Assembly (NCBI RefSeq): GCF_012524115.1
Contig: NZ_JAAZWB010000092.1
Span: forward strand, 45,629 to 109,628
Source of the DNA: Bacillus sp. RO1
GTDB lineage: Bacteria; Bacillota; Bacilli; Bacillales; Bacillaceae_I
Length of the DNA stretch: 64,000 nucleotides
Direction of reading: 5' to 3'
The notes below the pieces were generated by a model, which was not told the DNA's origin, did not search any database, and saw only the letters and a list, made by a program, of their open reading frames with translations. How positions within the stretch are numbered: position 1 is the stretch's first letter; every line of letters starts with the position of its first letter. Below are positions 36,482 to 44,523 of the stretch, in pieces. Made by a program: the position numbers and the translations under genes.

Positions 36482-36626
36482 GATGACACCTCCAAATATT
36501 CGACTTAGCTATAGTGTAACATACTTTCGTTACTAATTTTTTCCTAGAAGCTTACAAACACACCACTAAACACTTTCATAGCAGGCCTCAATAGAAATAC
36601 ATAGGAATAATGTACCAATTCTATAT

Positions 36627-36905
36627 CTATGGTTGTTTGAATACCGGAAAATCAAATACCCACTTCATCCAAAAGGATTGCAGTCGATTTTGGAGGCGAT
36701 CATATTCTTGATATTCTTTTGTGTATTGTTGCTTAAATGAATAAGGTACCTCTCCTTCTGATTCTTTTTTAATAAATTGTTCTTCCAATACTTCAAGCTT
36801 CTCAATTTTTATTTGTATGCTGTTATAACTTAATACAGAGAACATCCCATATAATAACCCCATGATAGCTACGTACGTTAGGAATAATTTCTTGAAACTT
36901 CCCAT
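36627..36905 (-). CDS. small single-pass membrane protein
   Basis: Not recognised. The 92-residue product has one N-terminal transmembrane helix (about residues 6-25, LFLTYVAIMGLLYGMFSVL) and a charged, probably extracytoplasmic coiled-coil tail. AGGGGAG precedes the ATG. No neighbours suggest a function; it stands alone. Confidence 0.6.
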   Translation of the reverse strand: MGSFKKLFLTYVAIMGLLYGMFSVLSYNSIQIKIEKLEVLEEQFIKKESEGEVPYSFKQQYTKEYQEYDRLQNRLQSFWMKWVFDFPVFKQP

Positions 36906-37063
36906 CTGTATCTCCCCTTCGTTTTTCTACATAGTATGACGAAATACGGGATTGTGACAGGACTATTACAAATAAACTCTACTGTAACATAATGGTTTGC
37001 AACTTGGTGGTAAAGAAGATAGAATTGTAGAAAAAGTGATTGTGTTGGAGGGCTATTGTTTAG

Positions 37064-37159
37064 ATGGGAATTTTAATTGATGTCTTAATTGTTGTCGTTT
37101 TTTCTCTAATCTTTTTTGGAGTATATAAATATGTAATGAAGACGATTAGAAAATATTAA
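37064..37159 (+). CDS. 31-residue single-TM small protein
   Basis: A short ORF starting MGILIDVLIVVV with one hydrophobic helix (residues 3-19) and a basic C-terminus (KYVMKTIRKY). GGAGGG lies upstream (about 12 bases, rather far) and a clear terminator follows four bases after the stop, which together mark it as a probable expressed unit. Such small membrane proteins are often regulators or toxins in Bacillus, but nothing here shows which. Confidence 0.5.
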   Translation: MGILIDVLIVVVFSLIFFGVYKYVMKTIRKY

Positions 37160-37162
37160 AAG

Positions 37163-37200
37163 AACCGCTCCTGGGTTAGATTGGGGGCGGTTTTGTTTTT
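37163..37200 (+). terminator. terminator of the 31-residue ORF
   Basis: AACCGC(TCC) / (GGG)GCGGTT stem followed by TTGTTTTTAT on the plus strand. Confidence 0.8.
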
Positions 37201-37271
37201 ATTGTGAGGAAACTTGTTTTTTGAAGGTGGCTATATACCGATTTTCTCTCATAAAAAAGAGGGATAGAAAA

Positions 37272-37429
37272 GAAGCGCTCTATTTTTACAGAGGACCCTT
37301 TATTAAAAGCTAATCTGTCTAATAGGAGCGCTCTATTTTACCAAAGAACCTTTATATATAGCTCAACTGTCTAATAGGAGGGCTTTATTTTACCGAAGAC
37401 CCTTTACTAAAAGCTAAACTATCTAATAG
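37272..37429 (+). repeat. three tandem copies of a 52-54 bp intergenic repeat
   Basis: Units at 37272-37325, 37326-37377 and 37378-37429 each run GAGSGCTYTATTTTACC...ACCCTTTA..AAAGCT...CTGTCTAATAG with a few changes, followed by a decayed fourth start (TGGGCACTTTC). No ORF or ribosome-binding site fits. It fills the gap between the small ORF and the YwaF-like gene. Confidence 0.8.
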
Positions 37430-37480
37430 TGGGCACTTTCTTATCAATCTCTCATTCTAATAAGAGCATCAATATACTAT

Positions 37481-38218
37481 TTAAACCTTGGCATTTTCAT
37501 GCCTCTTTGATTTGATTTTTTCCTGAATAAAAAATGGAGCATATAATAGGAAGAAAATCACCAGCACAACAAGTTCCAAGGTCAGGATATACCAAGGGTA
37601 AGGACCTAAAAAGTCAAGTAGGCTTGCATTGGTTGGCTTCTTCGCGAGGAACATGTAATTTCCACCTGTAAGACTGTTCATAAAAAACACGACAACAGCT
37701 ATAACATTCAATGCAGCAAATGCTTTCCAAACGGAAATTAACTTTATCCTGAAATTTTCAACCCATACCATATAAAATACAGCCATTATAATAGATATGT
37801 GGGCAATAAAGAAATGCAAGAAACGGAAATGCGGAAAGTCATAAAACAGTTCCGGAGTTAATAATGCCTGAAGGGCACCGCCGATACCTAGAAAATACAC
37901 CACTTCAAAAACCAGTTTCTGCTTAGTCAGGAGCATCCATACACAAAGGTACAAACTTATAGAACATAATTGGAGCGGCAATGTGTCACGTATATCCCAC
38001 ATGCTGGTGGAAAAATACCAATAGTTCAGCCATATCTCTGAGCCAGCAAGGCCCAAGACTATCACCCATCCTCCACCCGCCTTCATCCATGACCTTTGCC
38101 TGAATAGAAAGAGAAAAAGAAGGAGTCCTAAAGTTACGCATAAACTTATTAAGTGGGAAGTTGTGAAAAGGAGTGATCCTTCCATATAAGCTTCCGGATC
38201 AGTATAAGTACTAAACAT
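37481..38218 (-). CDS. TIGR02206 integral membrane protein (YwaF-like)
   Basis: The 245-residue protein has about six to seven membrane helices and the conserved motifs LPLQLCSISLYLC, GIGGALQALLTPE and FRFLHFFIAHISIIMAVFYM of the TIGR02206/YwaF family of unknown function. The start is the ATG at 38216-38218 (MFSTYTD), nine bases after AAGGAGGT; the in-frame GTG at 38224 is too close to that site. Monocistronic. Confidence 0.85.
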   Translation of the reverse strand: MFSTYTDPEAYMEGSLLFTTSHLISLCVTLGLLLFLFLFRQRSWMKAGGGWVIVLGLAGSEIWLNYWYFSTSMWDIRDTLPLQLCSISLYLCVWMLLTKQKLVFEVVYFLGIGGALQALLTPELFYDFPHFRFLHFFIAHISIIMAVFYMVWVENFRIKLISVWKAFAALNVIAVVVFFMNSLTGGNYMFLAKKPTNASLLDFLGPYPWYILTLELVVLVIFFLLYAPFFIQEKIKSKRHENAKV

Positions 38219-38263
38219 CTGCACTGGACCTCCTTGTGAGAAAACATATTAGGATAGGAAAAA

Positions 38264-39244
38264 CTATTTATGCAGTGTTATCTTCACCTCATTTTGCTCC
38301 ACCTGTAAAGTTACTTTCCCTCCTATTGGGAAAGTGAACATCGGACTTGTATGGCCAAAATCCACGTTGGCCACTACTGGTATATGGGAAAGCTCCCTTT
38401 TTGTTTGAATGATCGATTGAATCAGCTCATTTGATACATTGGAAACTTTTTCAAAACGACCTATTACAATTCCTTTTACGCCGTTAAAGCCTGGTTGGTG
38501 GATAAGAGATTGTAAGTCACGATCAAAAGTTTTTGGGCACGTCAATTTGTCATCTTCTAAAAATAATATAGATTCTTCCAACTTAGGCATAAACTCAGTT
38601 CCTTGAAGAAGATTCAAGGTACAAAGGTTCCCCCCAACTGCTATGCCCTCACATTCACCTTCATTGATGATTAAATAGCCTTCATTTGGATAAAACTTCC
38701 TATTCTCTTGATCCATATACCACGTATCATTACTCCATTCTCTAGAAGGAGCAATTTGAACGAATGTTGTATCATCAAGTAACATCTTCTTGAAGTACTC
38801 TAAGGAATATTCGAATCCCTTTACCATACCAAAGGAAGAAAAATGAACCCCAGAATAAGTGACAAGGCCAGTTTTTGCATAAATGGCGTTACCTAATGCA
38901 GTGATATCAGAGTACCCACAAAAGATCTTTGGATTTTCTCTTATAAGCTCATAATCAATATAGGATAGTAGCTGATTTGCCTGGAATCCCCCTATCGATG
39001 TCAGTACGGCTTTTACATTTTTATCACTGAATGCCTCATGTAGATCCGCAATTCGAGATTCAATAGAGGACGTTAATAAACTGTTAGCTTCATTGATATG
39101 CTTCCCAAAGGTCACTTTTAGTCCCAATTGTTCTAGCCTATAGGTCGACAACTCAATATTTTCCTTAGACAGGATAGAATGAGAAGTAGAAGGTGCAATA
39201 ACCCTCACTTCATCCCCCTTTTTAAGCCTTTCTGGTACCATCAT
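38264..39244 (-). CDS. S66 family LD-carboxypeptidase/MccF-like peptidase
   Basis: Serine peptidase family that trims the terminal D-alanine of murein tetrapeptides or hydrolyses microcin-like adducts. The 326-residue form has the nucleophile in FCGYSDITAL, the glutamate region in ECEGIAVGGNLCTL and the histidine in DFGHTSPMFTFPIGG, giving a complete Ser-Glu-His triad. The start is the ATG at 39242-39244 (MMVPERLKKGD), eight bases after GGAGG; the frame extends to 39292 without support. It lacks a signal peptide, so it is cytosolic, as in the recycling enzymes. Confidence 0.87.
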   Translation of the reverse strand: MMVPERLKKGDEVRVIAPSTSHSILSKENIELSTYRLEQLGLKVTFGKHINEANSLLTSSIESRIADLHEAFSDKNVKAVLTSIGGFQANQLLSYIDYELIRENPKIFCGYSDITALGNAIYAKTGLVTYSGVHFSSFGMVKGFEYSLEYFKKMLLDDTTFVQIAPSREWSNDTWYMDQENRKFYPNEGYLIINEGECEGIAVGGNLCTLNLLQGTEFMPKLEESILFLEDDKLTCPKTFDRDLQSLIHQPGFNGVKGIVIGRFEKVSNVSNELIQSIIQTKRELSHIPVVANVDFGHTSPMFTFPIGGKVTLQVEQNEVKITLHK

Positions 39245-39371
39245 TACCCCAACCTCCATTAAAAACCATTTACCTACTATTCTACCAAACAACCCTACAA
39301 AACTTCTATAACTTTCCAGAAAACCATTACAAATTTATAAACTTTACTAGAATAAGAATATTTATGCAAAA

Positions 39372-39406
39372 AATGAATAAAAGGGGTCAGACCCCTTTTT
39401 TCATTC
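39372..39406. repeat. perfect palindrome centred on GGGGTCAGACCCC
   Basis: GGGGTC-A-GACCCC (39383-39395) flanked by AAAA/TTTTTT and then AATGAA/TTCATT, giving a near-perfect dyad of about 34 bp. It would work as a terminator in either direction, but lies upstream of both divergent genes, so no transcript needs it. Nothing else is evident in the 296-base gap. Confidence 0.65.
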
Positions 39407-39540
39407 TTCACAAAATAGTAAGAATTTGCAGGTTGAGAAACGGTGTGTGGTATGTGTATACTTGGTATTACAAGTTTTTTTATTTGGTTTTTTGGGTATT
39501 GATTGTTGATTTGAAATATGCAAAATAAGTGAGGACTATT

Positions 39541-40329
39541 ATGTATTATAAAACGCTTACTCATTCTTCGTCGAAAGAGTGGATTGTGCTGTTTCATGGG
39601 TTTGGTGGAAATTCTTCGATTTTTTATAAGCAGCTGAAAGCTTTTCGCTCTGAATATAATATTCTATTATTAGATCTGCCTGGTCATGGAAAGTCTCCAT
39701 ATCCGAATGGTGTAGATCTTTTTGAGTATTCCTCTGAACAGACGATTGGCATTATGAATAAACTGAAAATTGAATCCGCTCACTTTGTTGGCATTTCTCT
39801 TGGAACCATTATCATGCAAGAAATTGCGCTTCGCAAACCATCTGTCATAAAGTCTATGGTACTTGGCGGCGCAACTCCTAAGCTGAAAAAATGGGGAGAA
39901 TTTCTTTGCCGACTGTCCGTATTCTATCCTCTGAGAAAAATTCTGCCACATATGGTACCTTATCGTATCTTTGCACGGGTACTTCTACCAAAGAAGAATC
40001 ACTCAGATTCAAGAAAAGCCTTCATTAAAGAGGCCTATAAACTTTCCAAAGAAACCTATTTAGGATGGGTCCTTTCTGGTCTGAACGGTTACACCACATA
40101 CAATCGGTTGAAGGCAATAAAGAATACGATTCCAAAGCTATATATTTCCGGTTCTGAAGATCATATGTTTTTGAGCAATACAAGAGAATATGTTATGCAG
40201 GAAGAAAACGCCACAATAGAAGTTATTCAAAAATGTGGGCATGTATGTAATATTGAAAAAAGTGACAAATTTAATGACCTTGCCGTTTCTTTTATGAAAC
40301 GCGTGGATAAAATTAGAATTACTGCTTAA
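39541..40329 (+). CDS. alpha/beta hydrolase
   Basis: The 262-residue alpha/beta-fold protein has the oxyanion loop LFHGFGGNSS, DLPGHGKS, the nucleophile elbow VGISLGT, the acid in SGSEDHMF and the histidine in KCGHVCNIE. It resembles the MenH/peroxidase-like lipase group; substrate unknown. The start is the ATG at 39541, six bases after GTGAGG; the in-frame GTG at 39529 is part of that ribosome-binding site. A terminator follows. Confidence 0.87.
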   Translation: MYYKTLTHSSSKEWIVLFHGFGGNSSIFYKQLKAFRSEYNILLLDLPGHGKSPYPNGVDLFEYSSEQTIGIMNKLKIESAHFVGISLGTIIMQEIALRKPSVIKSMVLGGATPKLKKWGEFLCRLSVFYPLRKILPHMVPYRIFARVLLPKKNHSDSRKAFIKEAYKLSKETYLGWVLSGLNGYTTYNRLKAIKNTIPKLYISGSEDHMFLSNTREYVMQEENATIEVIQKCGHVCNIEKSDKFNDLAVSFMKRVDKIRITA

Positions 40330-40330
40330 A

Positions 40331-40359
40331 AGACTGGAGGAAACCCCCCAGTTTTTTTT
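40331..40359 (+). terminator. terminator of the alpha/beta hydrolase gene
   Basis: ACTGG(GG) / CCAGT stem followed by TTTTTTTTG, directly after the stop codon. Confidence 0.75.
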
Positions 40360-40370
40360 GTCAAATAAAC

Positions 40371-40402
40371 AAAAAACCACAAGGCATCACACCCCTTGTG
40401 GC
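40371..40402 (-). terminator. terminator of rsgA
   Basis: CCACAAGG / CCTTGTGG stem with a nine-base loop, then TTTTTTG on the minus strand, just past the rsgA stop. Confidence 0.85.
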
Positions 40403-40411
40403 TTTTCTTAC

Positions 40412-41473
40412 TTATTTCTTTTTCCCACCGCGTACTCCAGATGTGATTTTCTTCCACTTCTCTTTTTCCGCAAGTTGAGCACGTTTATCATTTTTTCTTT
40501 CTAAAAATGCAATTTCCCGCTGCAATTTAACATAGCTTTGGTACCTCGCAGCTTCCAGCGTCCCTACCTCTATCGCGCCACGTACTGCACATTTAGGTTC
40601 ATTGGCATGCTTACAGTCTCTGAAATAACACTGTTCTGCAAGTTCTTCAATATCTTGAAAACTTTGATTGATTGCTCCATCCGCTTCCCATAATTGAAGT
40701 TCCCTCATACCAGGGGTATCCAATACAAGACCACCAGTAGGCAACATATACAACTCTCGGTATGTGGTTGTATGTTTTCCCTTGTCATCATCACTACGAA
40801 CCTCTTGAATAAGTTGCTTCTCTTCCCCAAGAAGATGATTCGTCAACGTGGATTTCCCAGCACCTGATGAACCTAACAATGCGACTGTTTTTCCCTCAAC
40901 AAAATACGGTTCCAGTTCCTCTAATCCCGTTTCTTCCTTTACACTTACTGCATGAATCGGAACACCAAAGGCAACTGCTTCCATCTCGGCAATTTTCCCA
41001 GTAACATCTTCACACAAATCGGCTTTCGTCAAAACCACTACTGGATTAGCCCCACTTTCCCAGGCCATAACTAAATATCTTTCCAATCGTCTTGGATTAA
41101 AATCATAGTTTAAGGACTGTACTAAAAAAACGGTATCCACATTTGCTGCGACAATCTGTTCTTCCGTAGTTAAACCTGCAGCTTTTCGTGAAAATTTACT
41201 GAACCTCGGTAACAAAGCATGGATTGTTGCTTTGCCTTCCTCCTGACGTTCACTTAATACAACCCAATCGCCAACAGCCGGATAATCCTCCCGAGTTACA
41301 GCTTCAAATCGGTATTTCCCTGATACTTCCGCAAGACACTCCCCGAGGTCCGTTTCTACTCGATACAATCTCTTATGTTCAAGCATCACTCTGCCCACTG
41401 TAAATCCTTGCTCTTCATATTCAATAAAAGTATTATTTAAAAATTCATTCCAACCTAATTGATTTCTTTTCAA
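40412..41473 (-). CDS. rsgA: ribosome small-subunit-dependent GTPase A
   Basis: Circularly permuted GTPase that aids late 30S subunit maturation. The 353-residue protein has an N-terminal OB-fold, then the permuted G motifs: G4 TKAD first, later G1 GSSGAGKST and G3 DTPG, and a C-terminal zinc knuckle CYFRDCKHANEPKC. Bacillus RsgA/CpgA proteins encoded next to prkC are about 300 residues; this longer, free-standing copy may be a paralogue. The start is TTG at 41473 with AGGAGG eight bases upstream. Its leader carries a promoter, a 23-codon ORF, a long hairpin and a terminator, so it is probably controlled by attenuation. Confidence 0.92.
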   Translation of the reverse strand: MKRNQLGWNEFLNNTFIEYEEQGFTVGRVMLEHKRLYRVETDLGECLAEVSGKYRFEAVTREDYPAVGDWVVLSERQEEGKATIHALLPRFSKFSRKAAGLTTEEQIVAANVDTVFLVQSLNYDFNPRRLERYLVMAWESGANPVVVLTKADLCEDVTGKIAEMEAVAFGVPIHAVSVKEETGLEELEPYFVEGKTVALLGSSGAGKSTLTNHLLGEEKQLIQEVRSDDDKGKHTTTYRELYMLPTGGLVLDTPGMRELQLWEADGAINQSFQDIEELAEQCYFRDCKHANEPKCAVRGAIEVGTLEAARYQSYVKLQREIAFLERKNDKRAQLAEKEKWKKITSGVRGGKKK

Positions 41474-41510
41474 TGTGTTTTCCTCCTAATGGAAAGTAGA
41501 TATTTTTGGC

Positions 41511-41540
41511 AAAACAAAAAGACCGTTCGCACGGTCTTTT
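41511..41540 (-). terminator. terminator in the rsgA leader
   Basis: AAAAGACCGT / ACGGTCTTTT, ten perfect base pairs around a GCGA loop, then TTGTTTTG on the minus strand. It lies about 40 bases upstream of the rsgA start and downstream of the leader promoter, so it must be read through for rsgA expression from that promoter. Confidence 0.85.
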
Positions 41541-41571
41541 GCAATACATTTATAAACCATGAGACGTTACG

Positions 41572-41648
41572 TCACAGCCCCATGGAAATCTACAATCTCA
41601 TCGGTAAAGGAACAAGATAATTTAACGGTTTCCATGCAAGGGCTGTGA
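41572..41648 (-). other. long hairpin in the rsgA leader
   Basis: TCACAGCCC (41640-41648, minus-strand 5' arm) pairs with GGGCTGTGA (41572-41580), and after a three-base bulge CATGGAAA pairs with TTTCCATG (41581-41588), giving 17 bp around a 40-base loop. The 5' arm lies in the last codons of the leader ORF, so translating ribosomes would open it. Confidence 0.75.
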
Positions 41649-41693
41649 TTTATTATTTAGTTGAGATGGGTTCACTACAATTAACTTTTTCAT
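41622..41693 (-). CDS. rsgA leader peptide (23 codons)
   Basis: ATG at 41691-41693 starts MKKLIVVNPSQL..., ending ...QPLHGNR at a TAA. GAGGG lies seven bases upstream and a promoter about 40 bases further on. The last eight codons overlap the 5' arm of the leader hairpin at 41572-41648. The arrangement (promoter, short ORF, hairpin, terminator, gene) is that of ribosome-mediated attenuators; the peptide itself has no known homologue to me. Confidence 0.55.
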   Translation of the reverse strand: MKKLIVVNPSQLNNKSQPLHGNR

Positions 41694-41733
41694 AAAACAT
41701 CCCTCGCTTCCGTTTATTTTTATTACATTATTA

Positions 41734-41762
41734 ATCATATGGTATTATTATCTAAAAGTAAA
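41734..41762 (-). promoter_or_regulatory. candidate promoter of the rsgA leader
   Basis: TTTACT (41757-41762) and TATGAT (41734-41739), 17-base spacer, minus strand, ending about 40 bases before the leader ORF. Confidence 0.5.
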
Positions 41763-41790
41763 TAGGCTATCTGAATTTTCTTATAAGAAT

Positions 41791-42987
41791 TTAATTTGCT
41801 TCTACTTGAGCCAATCTCTTTTTCTGCTTCGATTGCCATGTAACAGAAACAAGGATAGTTATACTAAGAACTAATAAACCTAGTATAAACGGGTAGATGA
41901 TATTAATATCATAAAGAATCCCTGCAAGTGTTGGCCCCAATACGTTTCCAATACTCATATACGCATTGTTCATTCCCATCGCAAATCCCTGCTCATTGCC
42001 TGCCAACTTAGAAATTAATGTATTGATGACAGGTCTTAAGATAGAAGTTGCCAAGAAGATAATTAAAGTGACCCCAAAGAACACACCATAGCTTGATGCA
42101 AATAAAGATACCAAGAAACCAATTGCCGCTACACATAAAAAGATGTTTAATACATTGCCTTCCCCAATAGCACGTACAATTCGATCTACGACAAAAAGCT
42201 GAACAATTACACTGATTATTCCTGTTGCAGTAATCATTACCGCAATCTCCTGTGGGGTTGCTCCAAATTGATTATCGATGAATAATCCAAGGACAGACTC
42301 ATAAGCCATTAATCCAAAACTCATCACTAGCGTAATAATAAGTGGTATAAAATACGGTTTGTTAACCGATAATGCCAGCTTTTTGATCATCGGCTCTGGA
42401 TTTACCTCTTGAGCCAATATCGTTTCTTTTTCTCTGCTTTCTTTTAACACAAGAATTGAGAAAACAGTTGCCACGAGTGAAATCAACGCAGATACCAACA
42501 AAGGAGTCTTTAATCCAAAATCAGCTAAAAATCCGCCAATCCCAGGTCCAATTACGATACCCAACGACATGGCAGCGGAAATGTAACTGTTCCCCTTCGC
42601 GCGTTGTTCCATCGTGGTAATATCCGCTACATATGCAAATAGGGCAGGAATTAAAAGGGCTGCTCCTATCCCACCTATGACACGTGAAAAGTAAAGCATC
42701 CAAACTGAATCAAATCCATAAAAAACGAACATGGATAAGGTCAATCCCGCCAATCCGAGAATAATCATAATTCGTCGTCCATATTGATCGGCCCATTTCC
42801 CAGCCAGTGGTGACATGACGAACTGCGCACCAGCAAATATGGCAATCATGAGTCCAGCAGCCAATCCGCCTTGCCCGATGGAATCAAGGTATGCCGGAAG
42901 AATCGGTATAATTATCCCGAAACTCCCTACGGCAATAAACATATTTATCATTAAAATAATCATTTTTTTACGTTGCTCAGGTGCCAT
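41791..42987 (-). CDS. MFS multidrug efflux transporter (Bmr/NorA-like, DHA1)
   Basis: The 398-residue, 12-helix protein has motif A (GKWADQYGRRIMI), motif C in TM5 (AAMSLGIVIGPGIGGFLAD) and the FGIIIPILPAYL TM1 signature of the Bmr/NorA/TetA DHA1 exporters. It is predicted to extrude drugs by proton antiport. GAGGAAG precedes the ATG. No terminator was seen between it and the rsgA leader, so readthrough into that leader is possible. Confidence 0.88.
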   Translation of the reverse strand: MAPEQRKKMIILMINMFIAVGSFGIIIPILPAYLDSIGQGGLAAGLMIAIFAGAQFVMSPLAGKWADQYGRRIMIILGLAGLTLSMFVFYGFDSVWMLYFSRVIGGIGAALLIPALFAYVADITTMEQRAKGNSYISAAMSLGIVIGPGIGGFLADFGLKTPLLVSALISLVATVFSILVLKESREKETILAQEVNPEPMIKKLALSVNKPYFIPLIITLVMSFGLMAYESVLGLFIDNQFGATPQEIAVMITATGIISVIVQLFVVDRIVRAIGEGNVLNIFLCVAAIGFLVSLFASSYGVFFGVTLIIFLATSILRPVINTLISKLAGNEQGFAMGMNNAYMSIGNVLGPTLAGILYDINIIYPFILGLLVLSITILVSVTWQSKQKKRLAQVEAN

Positions 42988-43113
42988 TTTGTCACTTCTT
43001 CCTCTTATTTATTTCGTGCCTCTTAATAAATCAACCTTAGTATTTTATGACTTTTAGAGGCCAGTGTCAATGGAAGAAGTTAATCCTGATTGGATTTACA
43101 ACAAAATGTGAAT

Positions 43114-43204
43114 CGGGCAGCTTTTGCAAAGTATCGGGCGGTAAATGAAGATTACGGGCGATTTTTTCTACTTTACGGGCGATTATTCAAATAATCCGGC
43201 GATT
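43114..43204 (+). repeat. five CGGGCGATT-type repeats with 20-21 bp period
   Basis: CGGGCAG/CGGGCGG/CGGGCGATT-like cores begin at 43114, 43135, 43155, 43176 and 43196, spaced 21, 20, 21 and 20 bases with variable AT-rich spacers. No ORF spans them. The rest of this 345-base gap (42988-43332) shows nothing more than the ribosome-binding site GGAGG of the next gene. Confidence 0.7.
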
Positions 43205-43332
43205 GAGGAATTTCCTGTGCAAAGAAAGGTTGCATAAAAGCCCACAATTTTAGGACCTATTTTGCAGAAAAGAGGATTATCTGTCTGTAATAGAGAATTA
43301 GCTTACTATAAACTATTCTTGGAGGCCTACAT

Positions 43333-44364
43333 ATGAAAATTTTAGTGATTGGCGGTACGCGTTTTTTAGGAAGATTTATCGTAGAAGAAGCGTTAAAGCA
43401 AGGCCATGAAGTGACGATGTTCAATCGTGGAAATCATCTTGATTTGTTTCCACAGGTGGAATGCATTGTAGGAGATCGCAATAAAGACCTTTCCCTTCTT
43501 GAAGCTGGAAAATGGGATGTGGCCATTGATACTTGCGGATATACCCCTAAAGCTTTAGCTGAATCTACGAGGATACTTGCGGATAAAGTAGAACACTATA
43601 CTTTTATCTCAAGCATTTCAGTCTATAAAGATTGGATTCCCCCTAATATTAAGGAGGACTATCCCGTACAATCCTTAACGGAAAAAGAAATAGAAGAAAT
43701 AGGCTATGGAACACAAGAGCAGATCAATGCCCATTATGGCGCGTTGAAAGCAGAAAGTGAACGCGCCGCAGAAAAAAATATGCCTAATAAAGTATTGCAT
43801 GTCCGTTCTGGGCTACTGGTTGGTCCACATGATTATTCTGATCGTTTTTCCTACTGGGTTAATCGGGTTGCTCAAGGCGGCGAAGTGTTAGCGCCAGGCC
43901 GAAAAGAAAGAGAAATACAGTATATTGACGCAAGAGATATGGCTCTATGGATACTGAAAATGGCAGATGAAAAAATAACCGGTACTTTTAACGTAACAGG
44001 ACCGACACCCCCTGCAACAATGGAGGGTTACCTGTCCACTTGTAAACAGGTCTCAGCTTCAGACGCGGAATTTATCTGGGCAGACGAAAGTTTCTTATTG
44101 GAACAACAAGTTGCACCTTGGACAGAAATGCCACTTTGGATTCCAGAAGAGCATCCACTTGTAGAGGGCAGTGATCCTTGGCGCGGGGCAAGTTCCATAA
44201 ATATTGAGAAAGCCTTGGAGCACAGATTGGAAGTTCGACCATTAGAAGAAACGGTACGGGACGTACTGGACTTTGAATCATCAAGAAAAGATGAAGAGAG
44301 AAAAGCTGGAATTCATAAAGAGAAAGAACAAAATGTGTTGAATGCTTGGAAAACCAGAGCATAA
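43333..44364 (+). CDS. NAD-dependent epimerase/dehydratase family protein
   Basis: Atypical extended SDR. The 343-residue protein begins KILVIGGTRFLGRFIVEEALKQGHEV (GGTRFLG dinucleotide motif), has the FISSISVY serine and YGALKAESE (YxxxK) catalytic motifs, and a C-terminal substrate domain rich in aromatic residues. The GGTRFLG variant is that of the CSP41/isoflavone-reductase-like branch, whose bacterial substrates are mostly unknown. GGAGG precedes the ATG; a terminator follows. Monocistronic. Confidence 0.87.
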   Translation: MKILVIGGTRFLGRFIVEEALKQGHEVTMFNRGNHLDLFPQVECIVGDRNKDLSLLEAGKWDVAIDTCGYTPKALAESTRILADKVEHYTFISSISVYKDWIPPNIKEDYPVQSLTEKEIEEIGYGTQEQINAHYGALKAESERAAEKNMPNKVLHVRSGLLVGPHDYSDRFSYWVNRVAQGGEVLAPGRKEREIQYIDARDMALWILKMADEKITGTFNVTGPTPPATMEGYLSTCKQVSASDAEFIWADESFLLEQQVAPWTEMPLWIPEEHPLVEGSDPWRGASSINIEKALEHRLEVRPLEETVRDVLDFESSRKDEERKAGIHKEKEQNVLNAWKTRA

Positions 44365-44376
44365 ATCATATGTTAG

Positions 44377-44410
44377 AAAGCCTGCGATGGTAGTACTCGC
44401 AGGTTTTTTT
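44377..44410 (+). terminator. terminator of the epimerase gene
   Basis: AAAGCCTGCGA / TCGCAGGTTT stem then TTTTT on the plus strand. Confidence 0.85.
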
Positions 44411-44523
44411 CATTCTCTACTTAAATAAAATGGGCTTAACTATTTTCCTTGTACAAGCGACAAATTTCAACCAACAACGTCAAAGTAAGTGTAATCAAAT
44501 TTTTCTAAATTGGAGTGTTCAAC

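Noticed and set aside
39295..39597. 100-codon minus-strand frame
   Set aside because: It overlaps the start of the rightward hydrolase gene and the palindrome and has no ribosome-binding site.
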